A DNA stretch of 64,000 nt from Linum tenue (taxonomy: Eukaryota; Streptophyta; Magnoliopsida; Malpighiales; Linaceae). A model generated the notes under the pieces. It was not told the DNA's origin, did no database searches, and worked only from the letters and a program-made list of their open reading frames with translations. The stretch covers positions 58,801,703-58,865,702 of the forward strand of contig CAMGYJ010000002.1 of NCBI GenBank assembly GCA_946122785.1. Direction: 5' to 3'. The translations under genes and the position numbers were made by a program. Of this stretch, positions 39,168-49,909 are shown in pieces. Position 1 is the first letter of the stretch; the number at the start of each line of letters is the position of its first letter.

Positions 39168-40662
39168 TGAGTATTATGGCTTAATTGCAAGCTTGGTCAC
39201 TCGAATTGCTACAAAATTTCATGTTTGGTCACTCGAATTGGTTTATTCCATTCGTAGTCACTTAAATTAGTTGAACAGTCCAACTTTGGTCACTCTCCGT
39301 TAACCTCCGTTAACCTCCGTTAACCTCCGTTAGTACCGTCAGTTAACTGCTGACGTGGCTAACAGAGGTGCTTACTCATCCTATTTTAACAAACAAAAAA
39401 AACATGCCACATCATTAACCCCTCCATATTTTAAAAGTCCACCCAAACCCAATCAACCCCTGACCCGAGCCGAAGCCCAGGCCGAATCCCTCCTCCGGAG
39501 ACTCTCCCCGACACCGAACTGCATCGTCGCAGACATCAGCCTGCCGTACACCGCCGCTCTGGCCGGGAAGTTCGGGATCCCTAGATTCAGCTTCCAAGGG
39601 TTCGGCTGTGTCTCCTGACCGTCCGATTGATTTGCCTCCATCCCGAAGAAATTGATACCCCAAGTCAGATTCAGATTACTTCTCTCTTCCCGGACTCGAT
39701 CGAATCAAGTTCACCAGAAATCAGTTGCCCATGCGGTTCAGGATGGAGAACAGAGGGATCAGGCTTCAGATGCTGAAAGCGGAATCGGAATCTAACAGAG
39801 TGATCATGAATAGCATTGAATAGCTAGAGACAGAGTATGTCGAGGAATTGAAGAAAGGGGATGGTGGGAATGGGAAAATCTGGTGCGTCGCGGGAGTGTC
39901 GTTGATTACGTGGTCGTTGCTCGGGGACCAGCTTGTGAACGAGAAGCTGGCCGTCGAAGTGCTGGGGATCGGTGTTAGTCTGGGAGTGGAGCAACGGATG
40001 ATGGTGGATTGGGAGGAGGTCGAAGCGGCGGCGGTCAAGAGGGAGGATGTGGTGAGGGCAGTGCAGAGAGTGGTGCGCGGAGACGAGGAGTGTGAAGCGA
40101 TGAGGAAGAGAGCGACGGAGCTCGCCGGGATGGCTCGGCAAGCGGTGGAGAGCGGCGGATCTTCTTATGAGAATGTTACGCGGTGCTTTGTGGGGAGTTG
40201 AGAGACGGGGAGGAGCAAGCTCGGAGGCTGCCTAGTAGGGCTTCGACGGCGACGAAGAGCGACGGGGTCTGGGATTTCGGTGAAAATTAGGCGGTCAATA
40301 ATAGGGTTTGGAAGATTGAATGGGGTCGGAGCTGGGGAAGAAGAGGGGGGAAGGAAAGGGGGAACAGGTGAATGGGTCGGTTCAGGGGTTGATTGGGTTT
40401 GGGTGGACTTTTAAAATATGGAGGGGTTAATGATGTGGCATGTTTTTTTTTTTGTTTTTCTTAAAATAGGATGACTAAGCACCTCTGTTAGCCACGTCAG
40501 CAGTTAACTGACGGTACTAACGGAGGTTAACGGAGAGTGACCAAAGTTGGACTGTTCAACTAATTTAAGTGACTACGAATGGAATAAACCAATTCGAGTG
40601 ACCAAACATGAAATTTTGTAGCAATTCGAGTGACCAAACTTGCAATTAAGCCTGAGTATTAT
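39168..40662. mobile_element. Pack-MULE with ~280-bp TIRs and 10-bp TSD
   Basis: The element is 39178-40652 (1475 bp). TIRs start GGCTTAATTGCAAG(C/T)TTGGTCACTCG and stay nearly identical for about 280 bp (39178-39465 and 40378-40652). The left TIR has extra copies of 'taacctccgt' compared with the right. A perfect 10-bp target duplication TGAGTATTAT is at 39168-39177 and 40653-40662, as expected for Mutator. The middle consists of pieces of a plant UDP-glycosyltransferase gene and no transposase, which is the definition of a Pack-MULE. Confidence 0.95.
39466..40201 (+). pseudogene. Captured UGT73-like UDP-glycosyltransferase fragments
   Basis: Block 1 (39475-39615) reads QAESLLRRLSPTPNCIVADI, then LPYTAALAGKFGIPRFSF. 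Block 2 (about 39640-39830) continues the N-terminal domain with frameshifts and in-frame stops. Block 3 (39848-40201, open for 117 aa) reads GKIWCVAGVSLIT, then jumps to LLGDQLVNEKLAVEVLGIGV and the C-terminal helix region ending SSYENVTRCF. The PSPG sugar-donor box between these blocks is missing, so no glycosyltransferase can be made. UGT73 enzymes glucosylate small molecules. The 117-aa frame could still be translated. Confidence 0.9.
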
Positions 40663-41639
40663 ACATGTCATTAGACTTAAATTGAACTTTATTGGCGGTG
40701 CAAGTTTTACAGCAAAAATGGTGCATGCACCTACAGCCCAACCAAACATCCCATCGCATCCCGTTTCCGTGCTTGAAAATCAGCATAGCATCCCAAAAAG
40801 CGAAAGTGGCCTCCGTTCATTTAGGTGATGGTACTGTGTCAACTGTGGATGCTTTGCTATTTCATTTTCCTCCGATCCCTTAATTGGCGGCTACATAAAG
40901 AGTAGAGTGTTCTCAAAAAGAAAATCAGCCAACCTACCTACAGTTGAGACGAGAAAGATGGGATGCGCGGAGCCCAAAAACGCTCGTGAGTTTTTATGGT
41001 TTTTGACAACCTCTCAACAACTTTTTAAGATCAAAGAAAACTCCAACCAACTTTTTTCAGAACCTAACTATTATTTGCGCCAACTCATATATATACATAT
41101 TTGTATTGGGATATACGACTGCGTTCAACACCTATTATTTGTATTTGGATTATTCTGACGAATAAGAATCATCGGTTTTCATTTTGTGATTAACTGAATC
41201 TTATGATTTGGATTAGAAAATTGGAAACTGGGGTTCACCCATTAGAGGTTAGTGTAAAGTATCATATGCCCCAAATTCCGGCTAATTCATGATCTAAATA
41301 ACAAAAGTCGAAGGGCGTACGGTAATGTAACTGGCGTACGCTATCCTGAACTATATATATGGCAAAGGCTAACGTACGACTGGCGTTCGCTGTACGCTTG
41401 TGTTCACACTTGTTATTTGCACTTCAATATATTTCGCTGAATCAAAACCGTCGGTTTATTATTTTTTTAGATTAAATGAATCTTGTGGCCCGAGTTAGAG
41501 AATTAGGAACTGAGGTTCACCCATTAGAGATTAGGGTATAGTATATGCCAAACAACTTGTACGGAATCCACCATTTCCCTTCAAACAATATATTCCAACA
41601 CTGCTGGCAAAACATAGGATTAAGTCCATCCTTTCTAGG
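40663..41639. other. Intergenic with a ~190-bp direct repeat
   Basis: About 41080-41275 and 41355-41550 share ordered sequence ('cttgttatttg.a', 'gaatcttatgatttg' / 'gaatcttgtggcccg', 'ggttcacccattagag.ttag.gta'). The copies are about 75-80% alike by eye and about 275 bp apart. No coding region recognised. Confidence 0.55.
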
Positions 41640-42822
41640 GCTTAAAGAGCACTCATCGCTTTGACTGGACTATAGATCTCCTCCTCTGTAAACTGATTCG
41701 CGAGAGGCGTCCACAGATATACTGGGATTTTCCCCAACACAACCCATAGTGTCGACGTAGGGATACCATCATCAGTATACAAGTGCGAGTAGAATATTCT
41801 GGCCATTTGAAGGAGCTCTTCCTGGTCTTCGACCCATTCGCCCATTGCATTCTTCAAGGTTGTCACCCTATTTCATCAGCGTCTCTGAATAGTTCGTGTG
41901 TGAAAAATACTTCGTACTCCTATCACCCATTGTTACCCAGTCTTCCCATGATTTTGGCACCACAATAACTCCTCTTGGAAGAGCACCTCCTCTAACTCAT
42001 CTCTTGCCTGTCATATTTCTGCACAATCAGATTCGCCACCATATCTTAGCTCCATATTTTCAATTTTGGCCATGACTGAGTCCTTTTTTCTCAAAATATT
42101 ACCAAACGTTGTTGCTTAGTTCCAACGTTTGGCTTCATAAGAGAATTTCGCAATGGCACTTAGTAGTTCAGTGCGTCGTTTCCACGCGCGTATTTTCATC
42201 TCCTTGAACCCATCATGGGTCAGCCATGGCGCAATGAATTTAAAATGTTTGGGTCCAATAGCCTGGAAATCTGGATTCAGTTGAACTACTAGCGGTCGGT
42301 GGTCACTCTTTTTAACCCGAGGAAGGTGTCATACAATAGACTCGGGAAATAAGGTTGATCATGCAAGATTGCCCAATCCTCGGTCCAGTCTCTCCTTGAT
42401 CCCCATTTGGATCCAAGTGAAAGGTGGATTAGAAAATCCAAGGTCTACCAATCCCGCATCCAAAACACAATCTTGAAAATCACGAACTCGACTTGCATCA
42501 AGGGGGTCCCTCCCATCCTATCAGTGGGGTGCAAGATATAGTTAAAGTCACCTACAAGTACCCATGGATCCACCATGTCCTCCGAGATAGATCGGATGGA
42601 CTGCCACAACTCACGTCTTTGTATTAGTGCAGGGTTAGCATATACCGTTGTGAGACACCAATTTTCATTCCCGCTTTGGACTCGAACGTGAAGGAATTGA
42701 GCTTGTCTATCCGCCTCAGTGATGGTAGCTATTGATGAGTCCCAAACAAGCCAAATGCCTCCGGAGAATCCCACCACATTGACTGCCAACTCCTTATCAT
42801 AACCCATATCATGCACCAATTC
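41640..42822 (-). pseudogene. LINE (L1-type) ORF2 fragment: endonuclease and linker
   Basis: On the minus strand 42819-42445 reads an AP-endonuclease-like domain: GGIWLVWDSSI, TTVYANP, and DPWVLVGDFNYILHPTDRMG. Further on, 41866-41642 reads the segment that precedes reverse transcriptase (MGEWVEDQEELLQMARIFYS, ending FTEEEIYSPVKAM). Frameshifts and stops separate the parts, and RT itself is absent, so it is a broken copy. Confidence 0.85.
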
Positions 42823-45800
42823 ACAATAAATAGGTTGGATAATTATACGGAAGATAAAATATTAATATATATACAGCCAAATGCAAGTTACTGTTCCCTA
42901 AAAACTTGCATGTTGCTTCTATTATTTTTTGAACTCACCATTTGAGACATACTTTTTTTAACTTGATCTAAGTGTGGCTATTTCTATTGTGCACTCATCA
43001 TTTTTTCCGCAATAAAATTATTTTTGGAACCGTTATTGCATATTTTTTTCTAAGTGCTTATCAATTAGAAGATGTAGATTACTCCAACTATATAGTCATC
43101 TTTCTTTGCACATGTTTCGATCCTTATTACATATGTTTTCGTGATGTATTTTCCAATTTGAGGAAGATGATTGAACAATACCATTATTTTCGTGACATTA
43201 TCTTCAATATTTAAAAGTCGTATTATCTAGAAAACATGGTTTGCTTGCCAAAAAGTCTCATTGTATGTCCCAACCTTCTATTGCATATATTTTCTTTCAT
43301 TGCTCCTCAATTGTAAATGGCGATGATCTTGCCAATTATTTGGGGTTTCTTAACATTGTTCTATTTAATAATCACAGTGGATCCTGAACTTAAACTATTT
43401 ATCTTCACAATAGACAAAATCAGTCTTCTCCCCATTACTTCCTACTCTTCCTTGAAAAACCATGCCTAGGTTGTTTACATGCATTCTCCCCACGCACTTC
43501 TCGAATTGAAAATGACAATAGATTTCAACTTAAAGAAATGGTTTATGTGTACTCGCACTGCTCGCTCATCTCAGCTTTTCTTTAGCAAAAAATATTTTCA
43601 ACGCGCTTCATCTACTTTTTCAAAAGAAGTTCTCTACTTAAGAACGATGATGGATCACGACAGAAGAATGTTTATTTCGCAGTGTCGTTGCACAGTCTTC
43701 ATCATTGGGATACCATCTTCCTTTCGAAGAAAATGTCTATTTATATGTATTTGCTAACATGCTACTCAATCCGTGAACAACTGTGAATCCTAATATAAAT
43801 GCTAGATGTGTCATTTTCCCTATTTTATATGGTTTGCTGTACTATGTATTTTTCAACCGATAAATTCATCAATAACATATAATCTAAAACTTTGACACAA
43901 CAACTTAACGAAAGAGCCTTTAATCATGATATAAAACTCTTTCACGGCGATCACCGCTTGACGGAATATTCACTCTCTAGTGGTTATATAAATTAGAATG
44001 ATAATTAGAAGAAAGAGCTCTTTTATCACTTCACGTCTTCACGATGATAATATTAATAATTTTCTTTGTCATTGTCGAACCGACACTGATTAATTGAATA
44101 CGACCAAATTATTTTGGAAGATCTTCTTTTGCTTGATGGCGCCATTGAAATGCTTGAACACAGGCAAAGCGAATACGTGCCATAATTTTGCTCTGCTTTG
44201 GGCCGACAATATGACATTGTAAAGTGTCCCATTGACATTTGGATCATTTGTCAAAGCATGAGCTGGTAATGATGAATTAGTCACTAATCGAGGGTACTTA
44301 AGAAACGTGGGTTTAGTCTTAATCAAGACCGTGTCCCGAACACTTCAACCCAGTCGTCCAATGTTGAATCAAACAACATATTCTCAAATTTGCCCTAAAT
44401 TTTATCAGATTATGGAAGACATCGAATTTTTAATAAATTTGTGTTTGGTTGGTGTAACAGATACAATGATCCCTCAAGTCAAGTGATAGGACAAGACACG
44501 GTAGCTAAAAGTGGCACACAACAATGTCACCAAATTGGCCAAAAATTTAATTGTAACAATAAAACATATACATTTGTTAGGAATGGAAACTCGAAAGTGC
44601 TACCCACATAGTCTCTGTTGAGATAAACAAAAATATTATGCCAAATATGTAAAGAAATGTATAAAATGAAAACGAAAACACGTATTACCATGAAAGTTCC
44701 ACCCAACCATTATTAGAACCTAGTTAAAAATTAATCCCGTTTGTGAATTCAATTCGCATACTGGTTAATGGTTAGTTTGTCAACAAAATGTAGTGTGAAT
44801 GATAAGATTGTTAACTTAATAGATCATTCCGTGTCAATTATTAAAAAAAGAGGATAATTGTACATACGGAAACGAATTTTGTTCATCTATACACTTGTAA
44901 AATTATTTTTAGTTTCCATGACTTATTTATAAAATAAGTTATTTTTTAAAATGTGAATATTTACATTTGAGAAATGGAGACATATACAAAGTAATTATTC
45001 GTTTAAAAGTTTTTAGATGAACGCACAATTTGTGTAATGTTACTATTATTTTGCCTTACATTTAATATGTTTCATTATATTGTTTGTTATCCCAATAAAA
45101 TCAACCACGTAAACAAAAATCTTTTGCAACCAATTATCTCATTTATTTTGCCCTTCAAATGATGGTGTTTGCGAACGGAAAGGAAGTGCAGCTAAGTAAA
45201 TGATTAGCGAGGCGTCGATATGGATCGGTGTGTGTCAGTTGCTAACGACGGAGAAGCAAACTTTGATGCCCGAGGAGAATTGCGACCCATAATTGAAGGC
45301 GTCAGTTTCTGTGACACGACAAGCTGTAGTTGATAGAGCTCGGCGGAGGTGACGAGTGGATGAGCCTCTTTATCGCTTGTGAAATTTGGAGGAAAGAAAA
45401 AATAATTCCAGGAGGAAATGAAATGAAACAACCATGGGAAAATAAATAATAGAAATGAAAGGATATAAATAGATTAAAAAATAAATAGAATAGTTGATTT
45501 TGAGTTAAATAAAGAATTATTTGGAAATAATTTTTTTTCACAAAAGATAATCTTATATTGATTAGAAAAGAGATCGAATACATTATAAATTGGTATACAA
45601 CCAGAAAAAAAAAAACAAAAGAACAACGTAACACGAAATTACACATTAGAAAACAAGAGATTGAACACATTACACATTTGGAAATATAGAGGTACGAACA
45701 AATTCACTCATGCATCATTCCTTTACCAACCGAGTCAATTGATATGATATTTCACACAAATGAGTTAAGAAAACAACCCGAAAAAAGCCTTTCCCCCACA

Positions 45801-47699
45801 AAAGCTTCAGACAAGTGCCGCCGTACAAATGGTTGAAACGGTGACAAGGATGGATAGATTGTACTTAAACATATTGGACTAGACGACTAGTGATACTAAC
45901 AAATAAAGCATTTAATTTGACTTCAACCAAAGCACACCCGCCATCCATAATTTCCTTTTTCCTACGATGATGAGTTATCTGAATCTCATTTCACTCGAAT
46001 AGAAACAAGATCCAACTCAACCTCAATTGTCTACTCAACCAAAAAGGCTAAAAAAGTGAAAAAAGGGCGTCACAATTCACATGATGAGTCAAAGACTTTG
46101 CCTGCCATGCATAGTCGGTAGGTTGTACAATAAGATGTTTGAACAACATTCACCATTTCTGTGTGTTTGGTTGATGAAAGCCCAACCCCCACACATGATT
46201 CCCGTATGTTGTTACGGTTTTCTTTGTTCACCTGGTTTAAGGTTGAGAGGACATTTTCCAACCCGAGACCTTTTGCTAAGGTGCAACCGGGTTGTTATAA
46301 TCGTCAGTTTTAACCATAACGATTGGTATTCGGGACATACATAATTTCCACATACATAGTCTTCAAGTTATATCCATATATTTAAGTGATACATATTATT
46401 CAAAACCTTGATAGTGAGATTTGAACCAACCATTTCATATTCATATTTTTTTAATAACTCAAGAATGTTAGTATCGATTCTCTTGAGAGTGAGCTTTTGC
46501 ATGAAAAGGAAAGAAAAAAAAATCGAGTTGAAAGAAATAAGCGAGATTAGAGGTTCCCGACAACTCAATTTGAGTTGCAAGAAAAATACCCATTACTCTA
46601 AGAGATGGATTTTTGAAATTATAGCTTTGTGAGAAATAGTCAGATTTTGAAAAATGCACATATATAGTTATTTCGTCAATAAAATTAACGGTACTATCAT
46701 GACTGTTGACTGGAAAAACAATTGTTGGTGACATGATCTATTTTTTTTTTGTCAAGATGGCATGCCAGGTAATCTGTTTCTAATTCATCAATTGAAAAAA
46801 GTAGATCAAAAGTCACTTTACTAATTTATAGATTGTCAAATTTCCATCTCGATTGACTTTTACCCAATTTATTCTCTCCCTCTTAGCAGTCGAACCCTCG
46901 ATCGACGGGCGACAGTCGAACGATGAACACACCCATCTACTGATCCACCTCTCCATCCGGTCAAGCTCGTCCCGCTGATCCAGTCCTCCATCTCCTTTCC
47001 AGCTTCGACAAAGGCAACCATGCGTCATCCAACCTGCGAATAGATGCCTCAATGGTCGCACCCATTGCCCGATTTCACACGACACTAGCGAACCCAGTGA
47101 ACCCTAATCCACTATCAAACCCAACGAAGTATCAAACCCAACCAACCCAAAATACCGACACGGAACCCAGAATATCGACGTGAAACCCAGAATTTCGATG
47201 CGAACTCGACGAACCCTAATCCCACAGTCGCATGATTCTTGAGACAAGTTGGTAGGCGAGAATAACCCAAATTAGATTGCGCATGGAGATGCGTTACTAT
47301 CAGCACTCTACGAGGTTGGTGCAGCTGCATTCGTTGCACGTTAGGTCTACCATGTGTATGACTCTCATGATGTCATGGCTTCAGATAAAAATACCGCGAA
47401 GGTAGGGCTAATCTATGAGCATATGGAGAGATGAGAAAAAGGAAGGTGAAGGCAATGGTGAATGATGGGGAAGATGTAGAACAACTTGGGAAATTCGAGG
47501 AAGAGGACTTTGACAATGAAGACGAGAAAGGAGAAGAGGCTGTCAATGGTGATGAGACATCACACCACTCCATTTCCCACCAGAATCCACAGTCACCCCA
47601 TCAAACATGTGGAGATGGCTCACATCATTCGAGTTACAAATTTTTGTAAGAAGCAATTAATCAGATGAGGAGGGTGGTCATTTATATGATGATGCACCA
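42823..47699. other. Long AT-rich intergenic stretch, no gene recognised
   Basis: Many short frames, none with a recognisable family. 46810-47340 has a more balanced composition, and 47431-47649 encodes a short Glu/Asp-rich frame; neither can be assigned. No paired TIRs or LTRs were seen by eye. Confidence 0.45.
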
Positions 47700-48004
47700 C
47701 AGTCTTAGTGAAGCTTGGCTAGATGGTGACCATTAGTGTTGGGGAAAGACAAGTTCCATTCCGTGATGCAGCAGGATCGATCTAGGCGGCTAGCTTTGTA
47801 ACTCGCATTAGTATCACCCTTAGTCCATGTGAAGGTGGGGTTTGAGAACTGGTTTGCCGTTGAAAACTCCGATAGCCAGGTCGCATTCTCCCACAAACGT
47901 CCACAAGCATTTTGAAGATGAGCGCGGGCGAGGTTCAGAATCCATTTATTACCTATTACTTCATAGTCGGGAGTTAACACTCTCGGATCTCTATATTTCT
48001 CCAA
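47700..48004 (-). pseudogene. Second LINE endonuclease fragment
   Basis: The minus frame includes FSNPTFTWTKGD, then ASRLDRSCC, WNLSFPNT and HHLAKLH. These are the motifs at the C-terminal side of plant L1 endonuclease ('FTW...RLDR...W...FP...HL'). The catalytic half is missing. It is a separate insertion from the one at 41640-42822. Confidence 0.75.
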
Positions 48005-48991
48005 TTCCCCGCTAACCTTTTTAAAGGAATTCCTTATGTAAATAAAGTAAATGAATATTGGAAGTTAGTTTTGATTCCAAGATTAAGTTAAATACACCAG
48101 GTTGTTATTAACTCATTATCAATGAATAAGAAACCGTATAGGAAGTTATAGTAGAAAGTTAGTGGTATGATATGTTGTAGTGTTGTACTAAAATCGTAGT
48201 TGAATTTTGTTGATGTCATGGAGATAGAGATTAATGATTTTATCTTTGAAGATTGAGTGTGATGGATCTAAGTGTGTTGGATTTACGTGTCGTTGAATTT
48301 TTACTATATTGGATTTAAGTTGATGTTATGTAATGGATTTAAATATGTGATGGATTTAAGTTGAGGTTATATATGTAATGGATTTAAGTATGTCTTTTAT
48401 GTGTATAACTAGGAATGGGCAATGGGTGGATTGGGTGGATTTTTGGGCAAAATCCGCCCATCCATTGTTACGGTGGGTGATGAAAAATTGACCCACACCC
48501 ACCCATCTGTATGAACCGAATGGGAACCGAAGTTATAGATCGAAAAGATTGGTCGGGATGTTTAATTTTTGAAAAGTTCGGGCCATACAAATATATTAAC
48601 CACTTTTTTTATTAATTTCAAGTTATTGATTAGGGTGGCGATCCTTATTGGATCACATAAAACCGATAAGAAGGCTTGAAAAAGAAGAAATAAAATTAGT
48701 ACTTCATGTGGGAGGTCTTAGCTTACATTAAAATATTTTTTCTTTAAATCTTTTGTGGTTAAAATAGTGAACGAGTGAACCATTCAAACTGTTAAAAATC
48801 ATTGGTCCTTCCCTAAACGTCCAAGCAAATGAACTAAACTACTATTATAAATGATTTGATGGTTCTACTGGTCTAGCCGCGCTAATAGGTCAAATTATTA
48901 TAACACAAGAAATCCCACTTCCAAAACTGAAATATACAAAGGGAAAAGGATTGACCGCACAAATCAATTCGCAAACTCTGCTACAGGTGTA
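48005..48991. other. Intergenic with remnants of MITE-like repeats
   Basis: 48415-48545 starts AGGAATGGGCAATGGGTGG and has 'cccacacccaccca' runs, like one end of a hAT-type MITE. 48610-48900 resembles 34690-34930. No gene. Confidence 0.4.
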
Positions 48992-49099
48992 TTTTTTTTA
49001 CTGAATCGCTAAATGTCGCCCTAAAAATTGCTAAACCTCGCCCTAAGTTAAAAGTCAAATTACCTAAATACCCTTAATGAAAATTTAAAAAATGGACAA

Positions 49100-49500
49100 G
49101 CCAAACAACCCTTCCCCTTCACCCTCCTTCCCACGCGAACAACCCCCACCCCTCTGCAATTGACCGCCGCCGACCCCCACCCCCCTCTGCAATTGACCGC
49201 CGCCGACAACCCCCACCCCCGCAAACTCCCTTCCCTTCGTCCCTCGCCGCCGGAGACTTGCCTCCCCTCGCTGCGCCGGAGATTGTGGACGCACGGAGAA
49301 GAAGTTCTGCTGCTCCCGTCGCCGTCGACTCGCGCCGGAGAAGAAGTTCTGCTGCTCCAGTCGCCGTCGACTCGCGCCGGAGAAGAAGGCCTCCTGCTCC
49401 CGTCGCCAGCCTCGCCGCCGCCCTTGCCCGTGCCAGCCTCGCCGCCGTCCCTCGCCGGCCGCGCCTCTCCGCCCACCATCCTCGCCGGAGAAGAAGGTGT
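49100..49500. repeat. GC-rich block with ~45-bp tandem repeats in the MULE 3' part
   Basis: About three copies of a unit containing 'gtcgccgtcgactcgcgccg' followed by 'gagaagaag' lie at 49300-49410, after two copies of 'ctctgcaattgaccgccgcc' at 49150-49205. Frames here are Arg/Pro/Ala-rich low complexity in several phases, so I do not call a gene. It may derive from acquired host DNA. Confidence 0.6.
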
Positions 49501-49515
49501 GTACTGTGTTGGAGA

Positions 49516-49628
49516 CCGACCGCAGTCAAACCGCGGCTGAACCGATGGTCAACCGCGGTCAGCCGCTGGTCGAACCGCGCGTTGACCGCGGTTGACCATC
49601 GGTTCAGCCGCGGTTTGACTGCGGTCGG
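49516..49628. repeat. Perfect 46-bp hairpin near the left end of the MULE
   Basis: The left arm 49516-49561 (starts CCGACCGCAGTCAAACCGCG) is the exact reverse complement of 49583-49628, with a 21-nt loop. Both arms are built of 'accgcgg' and 'ggttcagcc' blocks. Confidence 0.95.
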
Positions 49629-49909
49629 CCCATTTTTTATAATTTTTTTTTAATTCTGTGTTTTTATTATTAGTTAAATAAATGTTAATAATAATAAAAA
49701 AAATTAAAAAAAAAATACATAATAAAAGAATTTAGTTATATTATTGATAAATACTAATTTAGTTATAATGATAATTAATAATAACGTATTCGATAAATGT
49801 TAATTTAGTTATAATATTAATTTAGTTATATGATATAAAAAAATTTAAAATCGTATTCGGTAATTGTTAATTAAAGATAACAAATTTGAAGAACATTATA
49901 AAAAATAGG

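Noticed and set aside
49060..49653. Five overlapping Arg/Pro-rich frames, both strands
   Set aside because: Open in several phases because the DNA is GC-rich and repetitive; no domain.
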